Positions 35,085 to 44,072 of a DNA stretch of 64,000 nt are shown here, one piece after another. Position 1 is the stretch's first letter, and every line of letters begins with the position of its first letter. The notes under the pieces were generated by a model that saw only the letters and a program-made list of their open reading frames with translations, made no database searches and was not told the DNA's origin. Made by a program: the position numbers and the translations under genes. The stretch is from CAWCKS01 sp963763485 (lineage in GTDB: Bacteria > Pseudomonadota > Alphaproteobacteria > Rhizobiales > Xanthobacteraceae), in contig CAVXOW010000004.1 of NCBI GenBank assembly GCA_963763485.1, positions 1-64,000 on the forward strand. The letters are read 5' to 3'.

Positions 35085-35426
35085 TCAGCTCGCGGCGGCG
35101 TCTTCCTTGGCAGGCTCGCCCTTGGTGCGCACGCCGGAAATCATGCTGCGCATCTGGCGCACACGAACGCCGTCGGCGATCTCGACCTCGATCTGATCAT
35201 CGTCGACAACCTTCGTCACCTTGCCGACCAGACCGCCATTGGTAACGACGGTATCACCGCGACGCAGGTTCTTGACGAGGTCGCCATGTTCCTTGGCGCG
35301 ACGCTGCTGGGGCCGCAAAATGAGAAAATACATGATGACGAAAATCGCCGCGAACGGCAAAATCATGCTGAACAGATCGCCGGTCCCAGCGCCGATCCCC
35401 TGAGCATAAGCAGGCGTGATCCACAT
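35085..35426 (-). CDS. yajC: preprotein translocase subunit YajC
   Basis: A 113-residue protein with a short N-terminal segment MWITPAYAQGIGAGTGDLFS, one membrane helix MILPFAAIFVIMYFLILRPQ and the conserved cytoplasmic QRRAKEHGDLVKNLRRGDTV, TNGGLVGKVTKVVDDDQIEV. YajC joins SecDF. The start at 35426 was chosen as the usual one; a longer frame begins at 35486. First gene of the minus-strand export run and divergent from the ATPase gene at 35634. Confidence 0.93.
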   Translation of the reverse strand: MWITPAYAQGIGAGTGDLFSMILPFAAIFVIMYFLILRPQQRRAKEHGDLVKNLRRGDTVVTNGGLVGKVTKVVDDDQIEVEIADGVRVRQMRSMISGVRTKGEPAKEDAAAS

Positions 35427-35633
35427 CAACGTCAATCCTTTGCCGGACGGCCACCGGTGCTCACAACGCGTGGCATGCGGCGGCAAGGCTCGAAATCGCC
35501 CCGAAATTCGCGCGGACTATAGCGGCCAGCCCCCCAATTGCAACGGCGGTCCAGCCCCCATTTTCACCTGTGCTTGCGGGGTCGGAACGACCCCGATATG
35601 AGTGCCGTTTGAAGATTCGCAGCATGATCGAAC

Positions 35634-36602
35634 ATGTCTAAGCAGCCGACCCGGGCGGCCCGGCAGAAGTCCAAACCGCGTCAGCGGCCGAATGCCGCGC
35701 GACCAAATTCAAAGCGCGCAGGCGATGGCTCTGCTGCGAACGGAACGCTGCAGCGGATTGCCGATGCGCTCGAGCAGATCGCGCTGGCGCTGCCGGCTGC
35801 GGCCGATCGGCCTGATCACGCGCAATCGCTGGAATCCGCCGCTGCATTCGTCTGGAATCCCGCCGGCACGATGATCGCGGTTCCCCGCGTCAGCCGTGTC
35901 GACATTGGCCTGCTCAAGGGCATCGACCGGATGCGCGACATCCTGATCGAGAACACCGAGCGCTTCGCCGCCGGATTGCCGGCCAACAACGCGCTGCTGT
36001 GGGGCGCGCGCGGCATGGGCAAATCGTCGCTGGTGAAGGCTGCACACGCGAGCGTCAATGCACGCTCCGACGTGGCCGGCACGCTGAAGCTGATCGAAAT
36101 CCATCGCGAGGATATCGAGAGCCTGCCTCAGCTGATGACGCTGCTGCGGCAATCAAAGTTTCGCTTCCTCGTGTTCTGCGACGACCTGTCGTTCGATGGC
36201 AACGACGCGTCCTACAAGTCGCTCAAGGCGGTACTCGAAGGCGGCATCGAGGGACGGCCGGAAAACGTAATCCTCTACGCAACGTCGAACCGAAGGCACC
36301 TGCTCGCGCGCGACATGATCGAGAACGAACGCTCGACGTCGATCAATCCGGGCGAAGCGGTCGAGGAGAAAGTGTCTCTGTCGGATCGGTTCGGCCTGTG
36401 GCTTGGGTTTCACCGCTGCAGCCAGGATGAGTACCTCGCCATGGTGCGCGGCTATTGCGACCATTACGGCATCAAGATTGCTGAGGAAGACCTCAGCCGC
36501 GACGCGCTGGAGTGGTCGACGACGCGCGGCGCGCGCTCGGGCCGCGTCGCCTGGCAATATGTCCAGGAGCTTGCCGGACGGCTGCGCGTCCGGCTCAGGT
36601 AG
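35634..36602 (+). CDS. DUF815-family ATP-binding protein
   Basis: A 322-residue AAA+-like protein. After a basic N-terminal tail (about 40 residues) it has the N-domain with RIADALEQIALALPAAADRP, Walker A GARGMGKSSLVKA and Walker B FLVFCDDLSFDG, sensor-type ILYATSNRRHLLARDMIENE, and a C-terminal lid WSTTRGARSGRVAWQYVQEL. These match DUF815. The role of the family is unknown; the gene is found beside yajC in many Rhizobiales, as here. Confidence 0.88.
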   Translation: MSKQPTRAARQKSKPRQRPNAARPNSKRAGDGSAANGTLQRIADALEQIALALPAAADRPDHAQSLESAAAFVWNPAGTMIAVPRVSRVDIGLLKGIDRMRDILIENTERFAAGLPANNALLWGARGMGKSSLVKAAHASVNARSDVAGTLKLIEIHREDIESLPQLMTLLRQSKFRFLVFCDDLSFDGNDASYKSLKAVLEGGIEGRPENVILYATSNRRHLLARDMIENERSTSINPGEAVEEKVSLSDRFGLWLGFHRCSQDEYLAMVRGYCDHYGIKIAEEDLSRDALEWSTTRGARSGRVAWQYVQELAGRLRVRLR

Positions 36603-36614
36603 CTAACTTCGCTC

Positions 36615-37976
36615 TCAGGCGCCGTTGAGGAACTGCGTGGGATCGACGGGTGTCGAACCCTTGCGGATTTCAAAGTGAAGTTGCGGCGACTGCACTTCGC
36701 CGGTCTGCCCCGACTTCGCGATGATCTGGCCACGCTTGATGGTGTCGCCGCGCTTCACCAGCAGTTCGCTGGTATGCGCGTAAGCCGTGACATAGCCGTT
36801 GTTGTGCTTGATCAGCACCAGGTTGCCGTAGCCCTTGAGCTCGTTACCGGCATACGTGACGACGCCGTCGTCGGCAGCCTTGACCGGCGTACCTTCGGGG
36901 ACGGCGACATTGATGCCGTCGTTCTGCTTGCCTGAGGTCTTTGCGCCGTAACCGGCGATGACGCGCCCGCGCACCGGCCAGCGGAACGTCGGCAATCCGC
37001 TTGTCGCATCGGCCGACTTGGTTGCCTCCTCGATCTCCTTGGTCTCGGTCGCCACATGGGCAGTCTCCTTGGCCACGGGCACCGGCGCCTGGGCGATCGG
37101 CTTGCCGATCGTCGTGACGGCGGCAACCTGTTGCGGTTTCGTCAGCGGCACGCCAACCGCGGCTGGCGGCGCGGCCAGCGGCTGAACGGTTGCCTGCTGC
37201 GCAGGCGTGACCATTGCCACCCTGGCGCTGGGAATGACCAGCTTCATGCCAATCTTCAGCTGCGCATTCGGCGCGAGGTTATTGGCCTGGGCAAGCTTCG
37301 CCGCGCTCATATGGTTCTTCCGCGCGATGCTCATCAGCGTCTCGCCGGCATTGACGTAGTGCATGGCCGCAGCCGATGCGACCGGAGCCGGCGGCACAGC
37401 GTGCATCGCGGGTGCAGCGGCAACGGTCGGCGCCGGGTGCGCCTGTGGACGCGGAATGAACAGTGACTGTCCGGGCTGGATCGCGCGCGGCGTCGGCAGG
37501 CCGTTCGCCTTCATGATGTCGCGCGCCGGCACGCCATAGCGCTGCGAGATGCTGTCGATGGTATCGCTGGTGCCGACGATGATCATCGCACCGTCATCAC
37601 GATTCCAGTTCGATGTCGCCGCGACGGATTTCGGTCCAACGGCGCCGGTCGTCTCGATTGGATGCGCCGGCGGCGTGTAAGAGGCAAGACCCCTGCCCCC
37701 GCCGGACATGCCGGTCGAAGGCGCGGCCAACACTTGCTGCGCCGGCATGGTCCGCGGCGCAGATACGGCCGGTTGGGATTGCGGAAGCGGATGGCTTTCG
37801 ACACGCCCTGTCGGCACGGAGCCGGTTGCCTCGGGCGCGGGTTGTGAGCTTGCGAAAGGATTCGCCGCGAAGCGCGTGGTGTCGCCACTGCATCCGGCAA
37901 AGGAGATCGACATCAGCGCCAGCGCCGCAACCTGCGGGACATGGCGTCGGCGACGCAACTCGACAACGCGGAACAT
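36615..37976 (-). CDS. NlpD-like lipoprotein with two LysM repeats and a degenerate LytM (M23) domain
   Basis: A 453-residue lipoprotein: N-terminus with lipobox SFAGC (Cys29), a Pro/Ala-rich linker, LysM repeat 1 (IIVGTSDTIDSISQRYGVPA to GQSLFIP) and LysM repeat 2 (HYVNAGETLMSIARKNHMSA to GMKLVIP), then a C-terminal M23-type domain. In the latter, the first zinc-ligand motif HxxxD appears as NDGIN, while HTSE and LHFEIRKG remain. Loss of the first His and Asp suggests no hydrolase activity, as in NlpD and EnvC, which activate AmiA-type amidases during division. Placed next to pcm and surE, the conserved nlpD position. Confidence 0.88.
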   Translation of the reverse strand: MFRVVELRRRRHVPQVAALALMSISFAGCSGDTTRFAANPFASSQPAPEATGSVPTGRVESHPLPQSQPAVSAPRTMPAQQVLAAPSTGMSGGGRGLASYTPPAHPIETTGAVGPKSVAATSNWNRDDGAMIIVGTSDTIDSISQRYGVPARDIMKANGLPTPRAIQPGQSLFIPRPQAHPAPTVAAAPAMHAVPPAPVASAAAMHYVNAGETLMSIARKNHMSAAKLAQANNLAPNAQLKIGMKLVIPSARVAMVTPAQQATVQPLAAPPAAVGVPLTKPQQVAAVTTIGKPIAQAPVPVAKETAHVATETKEIEEATKSADATSGLPTFRWPVRGRVIAGYGAKTSGKQNDGINVAVPEGTPVKAADDGVVTYAGNELKGYGNLVLIKHNNGYVTAYAHTSELLVKRGDTIKRGQIIAKSGQTGEVQSPQLHFEIRKGSTPVDPTQFLNGA

Positions 37977-38071
37977 GGTTACTCACTCGTACGCAACAAA
38001 TCTCAATTTGAGTTAACATGTGCTCCGTAAACAACCCTTTAACCTCGGAATCGGCCGGGTCCGGCCGCATC

Positions 38072-38722
38072 TCAAGTCGCCTTCGCGATCCCCGGCAGTG
38101 CCGGCACGAAGCGCACATCGATCAGGTCATCCTGCTCGAACCCAGTCGGCGTCGCCCGAATCCGGACCAGCGCCTGGACCCCATCCTGCGGGCCAACAGG
38201 TGCAATCAGGATACCGCCCGGCGTCAGCCGCTCCTTCAGTCTCTGGGGCACCTCGGTCATCGCCGCGGTGACGATGATCCGATCGAATACGCCGAGATCG
38301 TCGGGAACGTCGAAACCGTCGGCGGTCCGCACGTCCACATTGATCAGGCCGAGCTTGAGCAGCCGTTGCCGCGCGCGGTCCGCAAGCTTCGGGAACCGTT
38401 CCAGCGTCACGACCTCATGGGCAAGATGCGCCAGTACCGCGGCCTGGTACCCCGAGCCTGTGCCTATCTCGAGCACGCGATTCTCGTGCTCCACGCGCAA
38501 CTGCTCGGTCATATAGGCTACGACGAAGGGCTGGCTGATGGTCTGGCCGCACGCTATCGGCAACGCCGAGTCCGCATAAGCGTCGCCGACGAAGTCTGGT
38601 TCGACAAATTCCTCCCGTGGAACCTCGTCCATCGCGCGCAACACCGCCTGATCGGTAATCCGGCGCCGCCGCAGGCTGAGCTGGAACTCCATTCGCCGGT
38701 CCTGGCGTGAACCCGACTGCAA
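38072..38722 (-). CDS. pcm: protein-L-isoaspartate O-methyltransferase
   Basis: A 216-residue SAM-dependent enzyme that repairs isoaspartyl residues in aged proteins. Visible are the N-terminal IACGQTISQPFVVAYMTEQL, motif I VLEIGTGSGYQAAVLAHL, post I VVTLERFPKLADRAR and motif II with FDRIIVTAAMTEVPQRLKER, LTPGGILIAPVG. Start 38722 or the ATG at 38692 (MEFQLSLRRRR) are both possible. Partner of surE in many bacteria; here a plus-strand response-regulator gene sits between them. Confidence 0.93.
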   Translation of the reverse strand: MQSGSRQDRRMEFQLSLRRRRITDQAVLRAMDEVPREEFVEPDFVGDAYADSALPIACGQTISQPFVVAYMTEQLRVEHENRVLEIGTGSGYQAAVLAHLAHEVVTLERFPKLADRARQRLLKLGLINVDVRTADGFDVPDDLGVFDRIIVTAAMTEVPQRLKERLTPGGILIAPVGPQDGVQALVRIRATPTGFEQDDLIDVRFVPALPGIAKAT

Positions 38723-38878
38723 CGCGCTGTTCCTTCTCGATTGCAGAACACGAAGAATCGAACCGACCTGAACCAGTATGGCACGGCCTGTGCTGGCGCC
38801 GCGGTGAATATCGTCCTAGAACACTAATCGGGTCGTCGGTTCCCGGGGTGACCCGCAAATCTGGGAGCAGGACCACGC

Positions 38879-39268
38879 ATGACAACACCTGAAACCGCGG
38901 CGCCTCCGGCTCGTAAGGCCTCCGTGCTCGTGGTCGAGGACGAGGTCATGATCCGCATGATGGTGACCGACATGCTTGTCGATCTCGGTCACTCGATCGC
39001 CGCCGAAGCCGGCGAGATCGACGAGGCACTGCGGCTCGCCGAGAGCGCAGATTTCGACCTCGCCATCCTCGACGTCAACGTCAACGGCAGGACGATCGAA
39101 CCGGTTGCCAGGGCCGTGGAGCGGCGCAAGCTGCCGCTGTTGTTTTCGACCGGCTACAGTGTCGATGCGCTGCCCGAAAGCTTTCGCGGACACCCCTCGC
39201 TGCAGAAGCCGTTCCGCATCGACACGCTGCAAAGCGCGATTGACGAAGCGCTGAAGGCCGCCGGCTGA
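38879..39268 (+). CDS. single-domain response regulator (CheY-like)
   Basis: A 129-residue receiver domain without output domain. Acidic pair E20-D21 in VLVVEDEVMIRMMV, phospho-acceptor D65 in FDLAILDVNVNG, the Thr of LFSTGYSV and the Lys of LQKPFRID are all present, so it should be phosphorylatable. In Bradyrhizobium such stand-alone receivers serve phosphorelays or stress signalling; the partner kinase is not nearby. It is the only plus-strand gene inside the otherwise minus-strand nlpD-pcm-surE-serS run. Confidence 0.88.
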   Translation: MTTPETAAPPARKASVLVVEDEVMIRMMVTDMLVDLGHSIAAEAGEIDEALRLAESADFDLAILDVNVNGRTIEPVARAVERRKLPLLFSTGYSVDALPESFRGHPSLQKPFRIDTLQSAIDEALKAAG

Positions 39269-39293
39269 GACCGGGCATGCGCTGCGGCTCGAA

Positions 39294-40064
39294 CTAACGC
39301 AGCACCTCGGCCAGGGCCGCCGAAAACTTCTCGTCGGTGAGATCAAGCCGCAGCGGTGTGACCGAGACATATTTCTGCGCCAGCGCGGCGAGGTCGCTCC
39401 CGGCGCGCGGCTGCTCAAGCGCCGCCGCCCGCTCGAAGCCGATCCAGTAATAATCATTGCCGCGGCCGTCCTTGCGGCCGTCGATCCGGAAGAAGCCCTG
39501 GTTGCGTTTGCCCTGTCGCGCTACCACCACGCCCTGGACCTCGTCGGGATAGCAGTTCGGAAAGTTGATGTTGATCACCGTCTCTGGCGGCACGCCGTTC
39601 TCGAAAATCTTGCGGACGATGTCTGGACCGAATTTCAGCGCGGTGTCCCACGGCAGCTTGTGCCGGGTGTCGACGCCGAACTCCTGGCTCAGCGCGAACG
39701 AGGGGATGCCGAGGATAGTGCCCTCCATCGCGCCGGCGATGGTGCCCGAATAGACGACGTCCTCTGCGACATTGCGGCCGCGGTTGACCCCGGACAGTAC
39801 GAGATCGGGCCAGTTGTCGCGCATGATGTGCCGTGCGCCCATGATGATGCAGTCGGTCGGCGTGCCGCGCACCGCAAAATGCCGGGGCGCGATCTCGCGC
39901 AGGCGCAGCGGATCGTTCAGCGACAGCGAATGCGAGACGCCGGATTGATCCATCTCGGGTGCCACCACCCAAACATCATCCGATAGCTGCTTCGCGATCT
40001 CCTCGATGATGCCGAGGCCAGGCGCGTTGATGCCGTCATCGTTGGTGCAAAGAATGCGCATCAA
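39294..40064 (-). CDS. surE: 5'/3'-nucleotidase SurE
   Basis: A 256-residue metal-dependent phosphatase that dephosphorylates nucleoside monophosphates. The N-terminal MMRILCTNDDGINAPGLGII holds the metal-binding NDD (N8-D9-D10), MDQSGVSHSLSLNDPLR the conserved Ser, and SGVNRGRNVAEDVVYSGT the Asn-rich loop. The C-terminal FRIDGRKDGRGNDYYWIG and SVTPLRLDLTDEKF are typical. Start 40064 is directly after the serS stop at 40065, so both are probably co-transcribed. Confidence 0.95.
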   Translation of the reverse strand: MMRILCTNDDGINAPGLGIIEEIAKQLSDDVWVVAPEMDQSGVSHSLSLNDPLRLREIAPRHFAVRGTPTDCIIMGARHIMRDNWPDLVLSGVNRGRNVAEDVVYSGTIAGAMEGTILGIPSFALSQEFGVDTRHKLPWDTALKFGPDIVRKIFENGVPPETVININFPNCYPDEVQGVVVARQGKRNQGFFRIDGRKDGRGNDYYWIGFERAAALEQPRAGSDLAALAQKYVSVTPLRLDLTDEKFSAALAEVLR

Positions 40065-41494
40065 CTATTCACCTTTCTCGATTGTCTTCTTGCCACCCAT
40101 GTAGGGCTGCAGCGCATCGGGTACCGCGATCGAACCACCCTGCTGCTGATAGGTCTCCATCACCGCGATCAGTGCACGCCCGACGGCGGTGCCGGACCCG
40201 TTCAACGTATGAACGAAACGCGGCTTGTTGTCGGGACCGCGATAACGTGCGTTCATGCGGCGCGCCTGGAAATCGCCGCACACCGAGCACGACGAAATCT
40301 CGCGGTACATCCCGCCCTCGCCCTGCCCCGGCATCCACACCTCGATGTCGTAGGTTTTCTGCGAGGCAAAGCCCATGTCGCCGGCGCACAGCGTCACCAC
40401 GCGGTAATGCAGGTCGAGCCGGCGCAGGATTTCCTCCGCGCAAGATAGCATCCGTTCATGCTCGTCGCGCGAGGTCTCCGGCGTCGTAATCGAGACAAGC
40501 TCGACTTTGTTGAATTGATGTTGCCGGATCATGCCGCGGGTATCGCGCCCCGCAGCACCGGCCTCGGCGCGGAAGCACGGCGTCAGGGCGGTGAAGCGCA
40601 GCGGCAATTCCTTCTCATCGAGGATGGATTCGCGGACGAGATTGGTCAGCGGGACTTCGGCAGTGGGAATGAGCCAACGACGACAAAGTCGGTCGATCGT
40701 TTCGGAACTCGATGCGAGGAATTCGTCGACATCAACTGAGCCCGCTCGCTGATTGAGGACTGCTGCTCGATCTTCTCAAAGTTCGATCCGCATGTATCCG
40801 ATGTTCCTCGCACTCGAAATTGATCGTCCTCGAACTTCGGAAGCTGCGTCGTCCCGAACATCGCTGTCATCACGCACAAGCAGCGGCGGATTGACCTCGG
40901 TGTAGCCGTGCTCCTGCGTGTGCACGTCGAGCATGAACTGGCCGAGCGCACGTTCGAGCCGCGCCAGGCCCCTCTTCAGCACGACAAAGCGCGCGCCGGA
41001 AAGCTTGGCAGCCGCTGCAAAATCCATGTCGCCGAGCGCGTCGCCAAGATCGTCGTGCGGCTTTGATGGAAAGCCATGAACCTTCTTCGCACCGAAGTGA
41101 TGATGCTCGACGTTGTCGTGCTCATCCTTGCCGTCGGGCACTTCTGGCGCCGGAAACGGCAGGTTCGGGATGGATCCAGACGCGAGCGCGTCATTGATCG
41201 CCAAAGATGCTCGCCTCCTCTTGATGTCGTCTCGTTCGGGCAATCAGGTCTTTCAGGTCCGCGACCTCGGCCATCAACGCATTGGCCTTGGCGTCGTCCT
41301 TTGCCTTCTTCGCCGCGCCGATCTCCTTCGAAGCGGCATTGCGCCTGCGCTTGCGCTCGTTCGGCTCGCGAGATCGCTGCGCGACGTCTCTCGTCGATCG
41401 CGATAGGCGCGGACGACTGCGGCTCCAACCCGCGACGCCTGAGCGCGGCGTCGAAGGCGTCGGCGTTGTCCCTGATCCAGCGAATGTCGTGCAT
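40065..41494 (-). pseudogene. serS: seryl-tRNA synthetase, reading frame broken at several points
   Basis: Four pieces in different frames belong to one SerRS. N-terminal: MHDIRWIRDNADAFDAALRR. After an extra G near 41345: RNAASKEIGAAKKAKDDAKA. After an extra C in the run at 41238-41240: RASLAINDALASGSIPNLPF, ALGDMDFAAAAKLSGARFVV. After an extra base near 40865: MFGTTQLPKFEDDQF. The C-terminal piece has WLIPTAEVPLTN, the class II motif 2 in CFRAEAGAAGRDTRG and motif 3 in LNGSGTAVGRALIAVMETYQ. Between DDQF (about 40825) and WLIPT (about 40660) some 150 bases do not read as SerRS in any one frame. Serine charging is essential, so either this is an error-rich consensus or another serS exists. 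Confidence 0.85.
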
Positions 41495-41506
41495 GGTCGT
41501 TTTCCC

Positions 41507-41600
41507 GTCATGGCCGGGCTCGTCCCGGCCATCCACGCCTTGTGGACGCGCAACGCTCTAAAAGACGTGGATGCCCGGCACAAGGCCGGGCATGACGAAT
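41507..41600. repeat. dispersed palindromic repeat between serS and tatC
   Basis: TCATGGCCGGGCTCGTCCC and GGCCGGGCATGACGA are the outer arms, and ATCCACGCCTT / ACGTGGATGCCC inner ones, of a long imperfect palindrome. This is a frequent Bradyrhizobium intergenic repeat. It could form a transcript-end hairpin after tatC. Confidence 0.6.
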
Positions 41601-41645
41601 CAGAGCAGCCCAGCATGCATTATGCGCGAGCGGATAGCGCCAATT

Positions 41646-42458
41646 TCACTCGGCGGGACTGGCGGAGGAACTGGGCGGTGCGCCGCCGGTCATCTTCGCC
41701 GCAGCCGCCTTCTTCTCGACGATGCGCACGGCGATGATCGAGCCCTCGTAAAGCAACACCAGTGGCACGGCGAGCGAGGTCTGGCTCAGCACATCCGGCG
41801 GCGTCAGAACAGCGGCGATCACGAACGCGCCGACAATGAAATAGCGCCGTTTCGAGCGCAGCTGCTGCGAGGTGAGGATCCCGATCCGCCCGAGCAGAGT
41901 CAGAATCACCGGCAGCTGGAACGCCACGCCGAAGGCGAACACCAGCGACATCATCAGCGACAGATATTCGCCGACCTTGGGCAACAGTTCGATCTGCGCG
42001 CTGTCAGGCCCGCCAAGCTGCTGCATGCCGAGCGAAAACCGCACCAGCATCGGGAAGACCACAAAATAGACCAGCATCGCGCCAAGCGCGAAAAATACCG
42101 GCGTAGCGATCAGGTACGGCAGGAAGGCCTTGCGCTCGTTGCGGTAGAGACCAGGTGCGACGAACATGTAAATCTGCGCCGCGACGATCGGGAACGAGAT
42201 GAAGGCAGCGCCGAACATCGCAAGCTTCAGCTGCGTGACGAAATATTCGAGCAGCGCGGTGTAGATGAATTTCGAATTTTCGGCGCCCGCGACCCACACA
42301 TAGGGCCACACGAGAAAATTGTAGATGTGCTTGGCGAAGAAGAAGCAGGCGATGAAGGCGAGGCCGAATGCGATCAGCGCCTTGATCAGGCGCGAGCGAA
42401 GCTCGATGAGATGATCCAGCAGCGGCGCCTTGGTGGCGTCGATGTCTTCCTGGGTCAT
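41646..42458 (-). CDS. tatC: Sec-independent protein translocase TatC
   Basis: A 270-residue inner-membrane protein with six helices and the receptor for twin-arginine signal peptides. Marks are the N-terminal DIDATKAPLLDHLIELRSRL, helix 1 IKALIAFGLAFIACFFFAKH, FVTQLKLAMFGAAFISFPIV, PGLYRNERKAFLPYLI and VFAFGVAFQLPVILTLLGRI. The C-terminal tail is Ala/Ser/Pro-rich. It overlaps the tatB stop by four bases (ATGA). Confidence 0.95.
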   Translation of the reverse strand: MTQEDIDATKAPLLDHLIELRSRLIKALIAFGLAFIACFFFAKHIYNFLVWPYVWVAGAENSKFIYTALLEYFVTQLKLAMFGAAFISFPIVAAQIYMFVAPGLYRNERKAFLPYLIATPVFFALGAMLVYFVVFPMLVRFSLGMQQLGGPDSAQIELLPKVGEYLSLMMSLVFAFGVAFQLPVILTLLGRIGILTSQQLRSKRRYFIVGAFVIAAVLTPPDVLSQTSLAVPLVLLYEGSIIAVRIVEKKAAAAKMTGGAPPSSSASPAE

Positions 42459-42871
42459 GGCGCCTTGTCGCTTGCCGGCGGCGCGGCGGCCGGCTCCGCG
42501 ACATCGCTTGTTGTCGCAGCGCTGTGCTGCAGAGCCTCGACGTGGGTTTCAGGACCAGGCTCAGCGGGCGTGGCCGGCGGAGCGTCAAGCGCCAACGCGT
42601 CCTTCACGTCATTGACGGTGGTGCCCAGCAAATTCGATGGCGTCGCAGCCGCAGCGTTGGCGGCATCGTCGAACTGCTTCTTCATCTCGGCAATGTCGGC
42701 TTCACGCAGCGCTTCCTGAAACTGGTTCTGGAAGTCCTGGGCCAGTCGCCGCGCCTTGCCGACCCACTGTCCCGCGGTGCGCAACGCGCCTGGCAACTCT
42801 TTCGGGCCGATGGCGATCAGCGCGACCCCTCCGATCAAGGCGATCTCCGTCCAGCCGATGTCGAAGAACAT
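42455..42871 (-). CDS. tatB: Sec-independent protein translocase TatB
   Basis: A 138-residue protein with the TatB opening MFFDIGWTEIALIGGVALIA (Glu in the membrane helix), the hinge IGPKELPGALRTAGQWVGKA and an amphipathic helix RRLAQDFQNQFQEALREADI, followed by a long Pro/Ala-rich tail as usual in Rhizobiales. It works with TatC in substrate binding. 61 bases separate it from tatA. Confidence 0.95.
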   Translation of the reverse strand: MFFDIGWTEIALIGGVALIAIGPKELPGALRTAGQWVGKARRLAQDFQNQFQEALREADIAEMKKQFDDAANAAAATPSNLLGTTVNDVKDALALDAPPATPAEPGPETHVEALQHSAATTSDVAEPAAAPPASDKAP

Positions 42872-42932
42872 AGAACTATTCGCCTAAATCGATGTGCGGC
42901 GCTCCTTGAACGTTCGCACGAGATGCCGGTGG

Positions 42933-43166
42933 TCAGACCGCCTTGCTGCCGACGTCGGTCGGACGCGGCGCGGCTGGCGACGACGCATTGTCGATCGCCT
43001 TGGTCTCGGACTTGTCGGCGACCTTGTCGTCCTCGGACATGCCCTTCTTGAAGGCCTTGATGCCCTGGGCGACGTCGCCCATCAGGTCGGAAATCTTGCC
43101 GCGGCCGAACAGCAGCAGGACCACGACGATCACGAGCATCCAGTGCCAAATGCTGAGTGAACCCAT
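42933..43166 (-). CDS. tatA: Sec-independent protein translocase TatA
   Basis: A 77-residue pore-forming subunit: MGSLSIWHWMLVIVVVLLLF membrane helix, FGRGKISDLMGDVAQGIKAF amphipathic helix with the conserved FG hinge, and an acidic-polar tail. The start at 43166 is the family start; the nine upstream codons to 43193 are unlikely. It heads the tatABC run, which lies downstream of scpB. Confidence 0.94.
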   Translation of the reverse strand: MGSLSIWHWMLVIVVVLLLFGRGKISDLMGDVAQGIKAFKKGMSEDDKVADKSETKAIDNASSPAAPRPTDVGSKAV

Positions 43167-43345
43167 GCCGCTCTCCCTTGACACAAATGACAAATTGGCA
43201 AGCGGACATCGCTCGCGTCTTTCAAGCGCAAGCTAGGCTTTGAGCGGATGAAAAACAAGCACTTGCCGGTAAGCAGTTGCTGCTCAAAACCGCGCCGAAA
43301 CGTTAACGCCTGAGGCGATCGAGCCGGAATAAAATCCCCGCTCGA

Positions 43346-44053
43346 TCAGTCCTTCTGTTCCGGTTCCACGGGCGGTGCGAGCGCAAAATCGAGGTCGCCC
43401 GGCTCCAGCGGGTCCTCGTCGTCTCGCAGGGCCGGATCGTCTGACGGCGTCGGCACGTTGAAGCCGGACGGCAGGCGCGAGTCCAGCAGGCCCGTGCCGC
43501 GCAGCTCCTCGAGGCCCGGCAGGTCGCCAAGCGCCTCGAGATTGAACTGGGCCAGGAACGCTTCCGTCGTGCCGAAGGTCAGCGGCCGTCCCGGCGTCTT
43601 GCGGCGGCCGCGCGGCCGGATCCAACCGGTCTCGAGCAGCACGTCCAGCGTGCCCTTCGAGGTCACCACGCCGCGGATATCCTCGATCTCGGCGCGGGTG
43701 ACGGGCTGGTGATAGGCGATGATCGCGAGCATCTCGATCGCCGCACGCGACAGTTTGCGAGTCTCCGTGCTCTCACGCGTCATCAGCCAGGCAAGATCGG
43801 TCGCGGTGCGGAACGTCCACTTGTTACCAACGCGGATGAGGTTGACCCCGCGATTGGCGTAGTCGGCCTGCAGATGCGCGAGCGCGGCCTTCACGTCGAC
43901 GCCATCGGGCAGCTTCTTGCGGAGCGTCGCTTCATCGAGCGGCTCGGCCGACGCGAACAGCATCGCTTCGAGCAACCGCAACTCTTCAGGACGCGCCACT
44001 GGATCGGCTCCCTCGTCGATTTCGATGTGCTTCTCGGCCAGATTGGTTGGCAT
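43346..44053 (-). CDS. scpB: segregation and condensation protein ScpB
   Basis: A 235-residue protein with two winged-helix domains that binds ScpA and the Smc head. Visible are LRLLEAMLFASAEPLDEATL, KKLPDGVDVKAALAHLQADY, LSRAAIEMLAIIAYHQPVTR, AEIEDIRGVVTSKGTLDVLL and KTPGRPLTFGTTEAFLAQF. The acidic C-terminal tail (DEDPLEPGDLDFAL) is typical of alphaproteobacteria. Start 44053 (MPTNLAEKH) lies 19 bases after the scpA stop; the longer frame is inside scpA. Confidence 0.95.
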   Translation of the reverse strand: MPTNLAEKHIEIDEGADPVARPEELRLLEAMLFASAEPLDEATLRKKLPDGVDVKAALAHLQADYANRGVNLIRVGNKWTFRTATDLAWLMTRESTETRKLSRAAIEMLAIIAYHQPVTRAEIEDIRGVVTSKGTLDVLLETGWIRPRGRRKTPGRPLTFGTTEAFLAQFNLEALGDLPGLEELRGTGLLDSRLPSGFNVPTPSDDPALRDDEDPLEPGDLDFALAPPVEPEQKD

Positions 44054-44072
44054 ACGATCTTCCTTCCAGAAA

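Noticed and set aside
33106..35196. A 696-codon open frame on the plus strand opposite secF and secD
   Set aside because: It is the antisense of two certain genes, very rich in Arg, Asp and His, with no family resemblance; high GC makes such shadows common.
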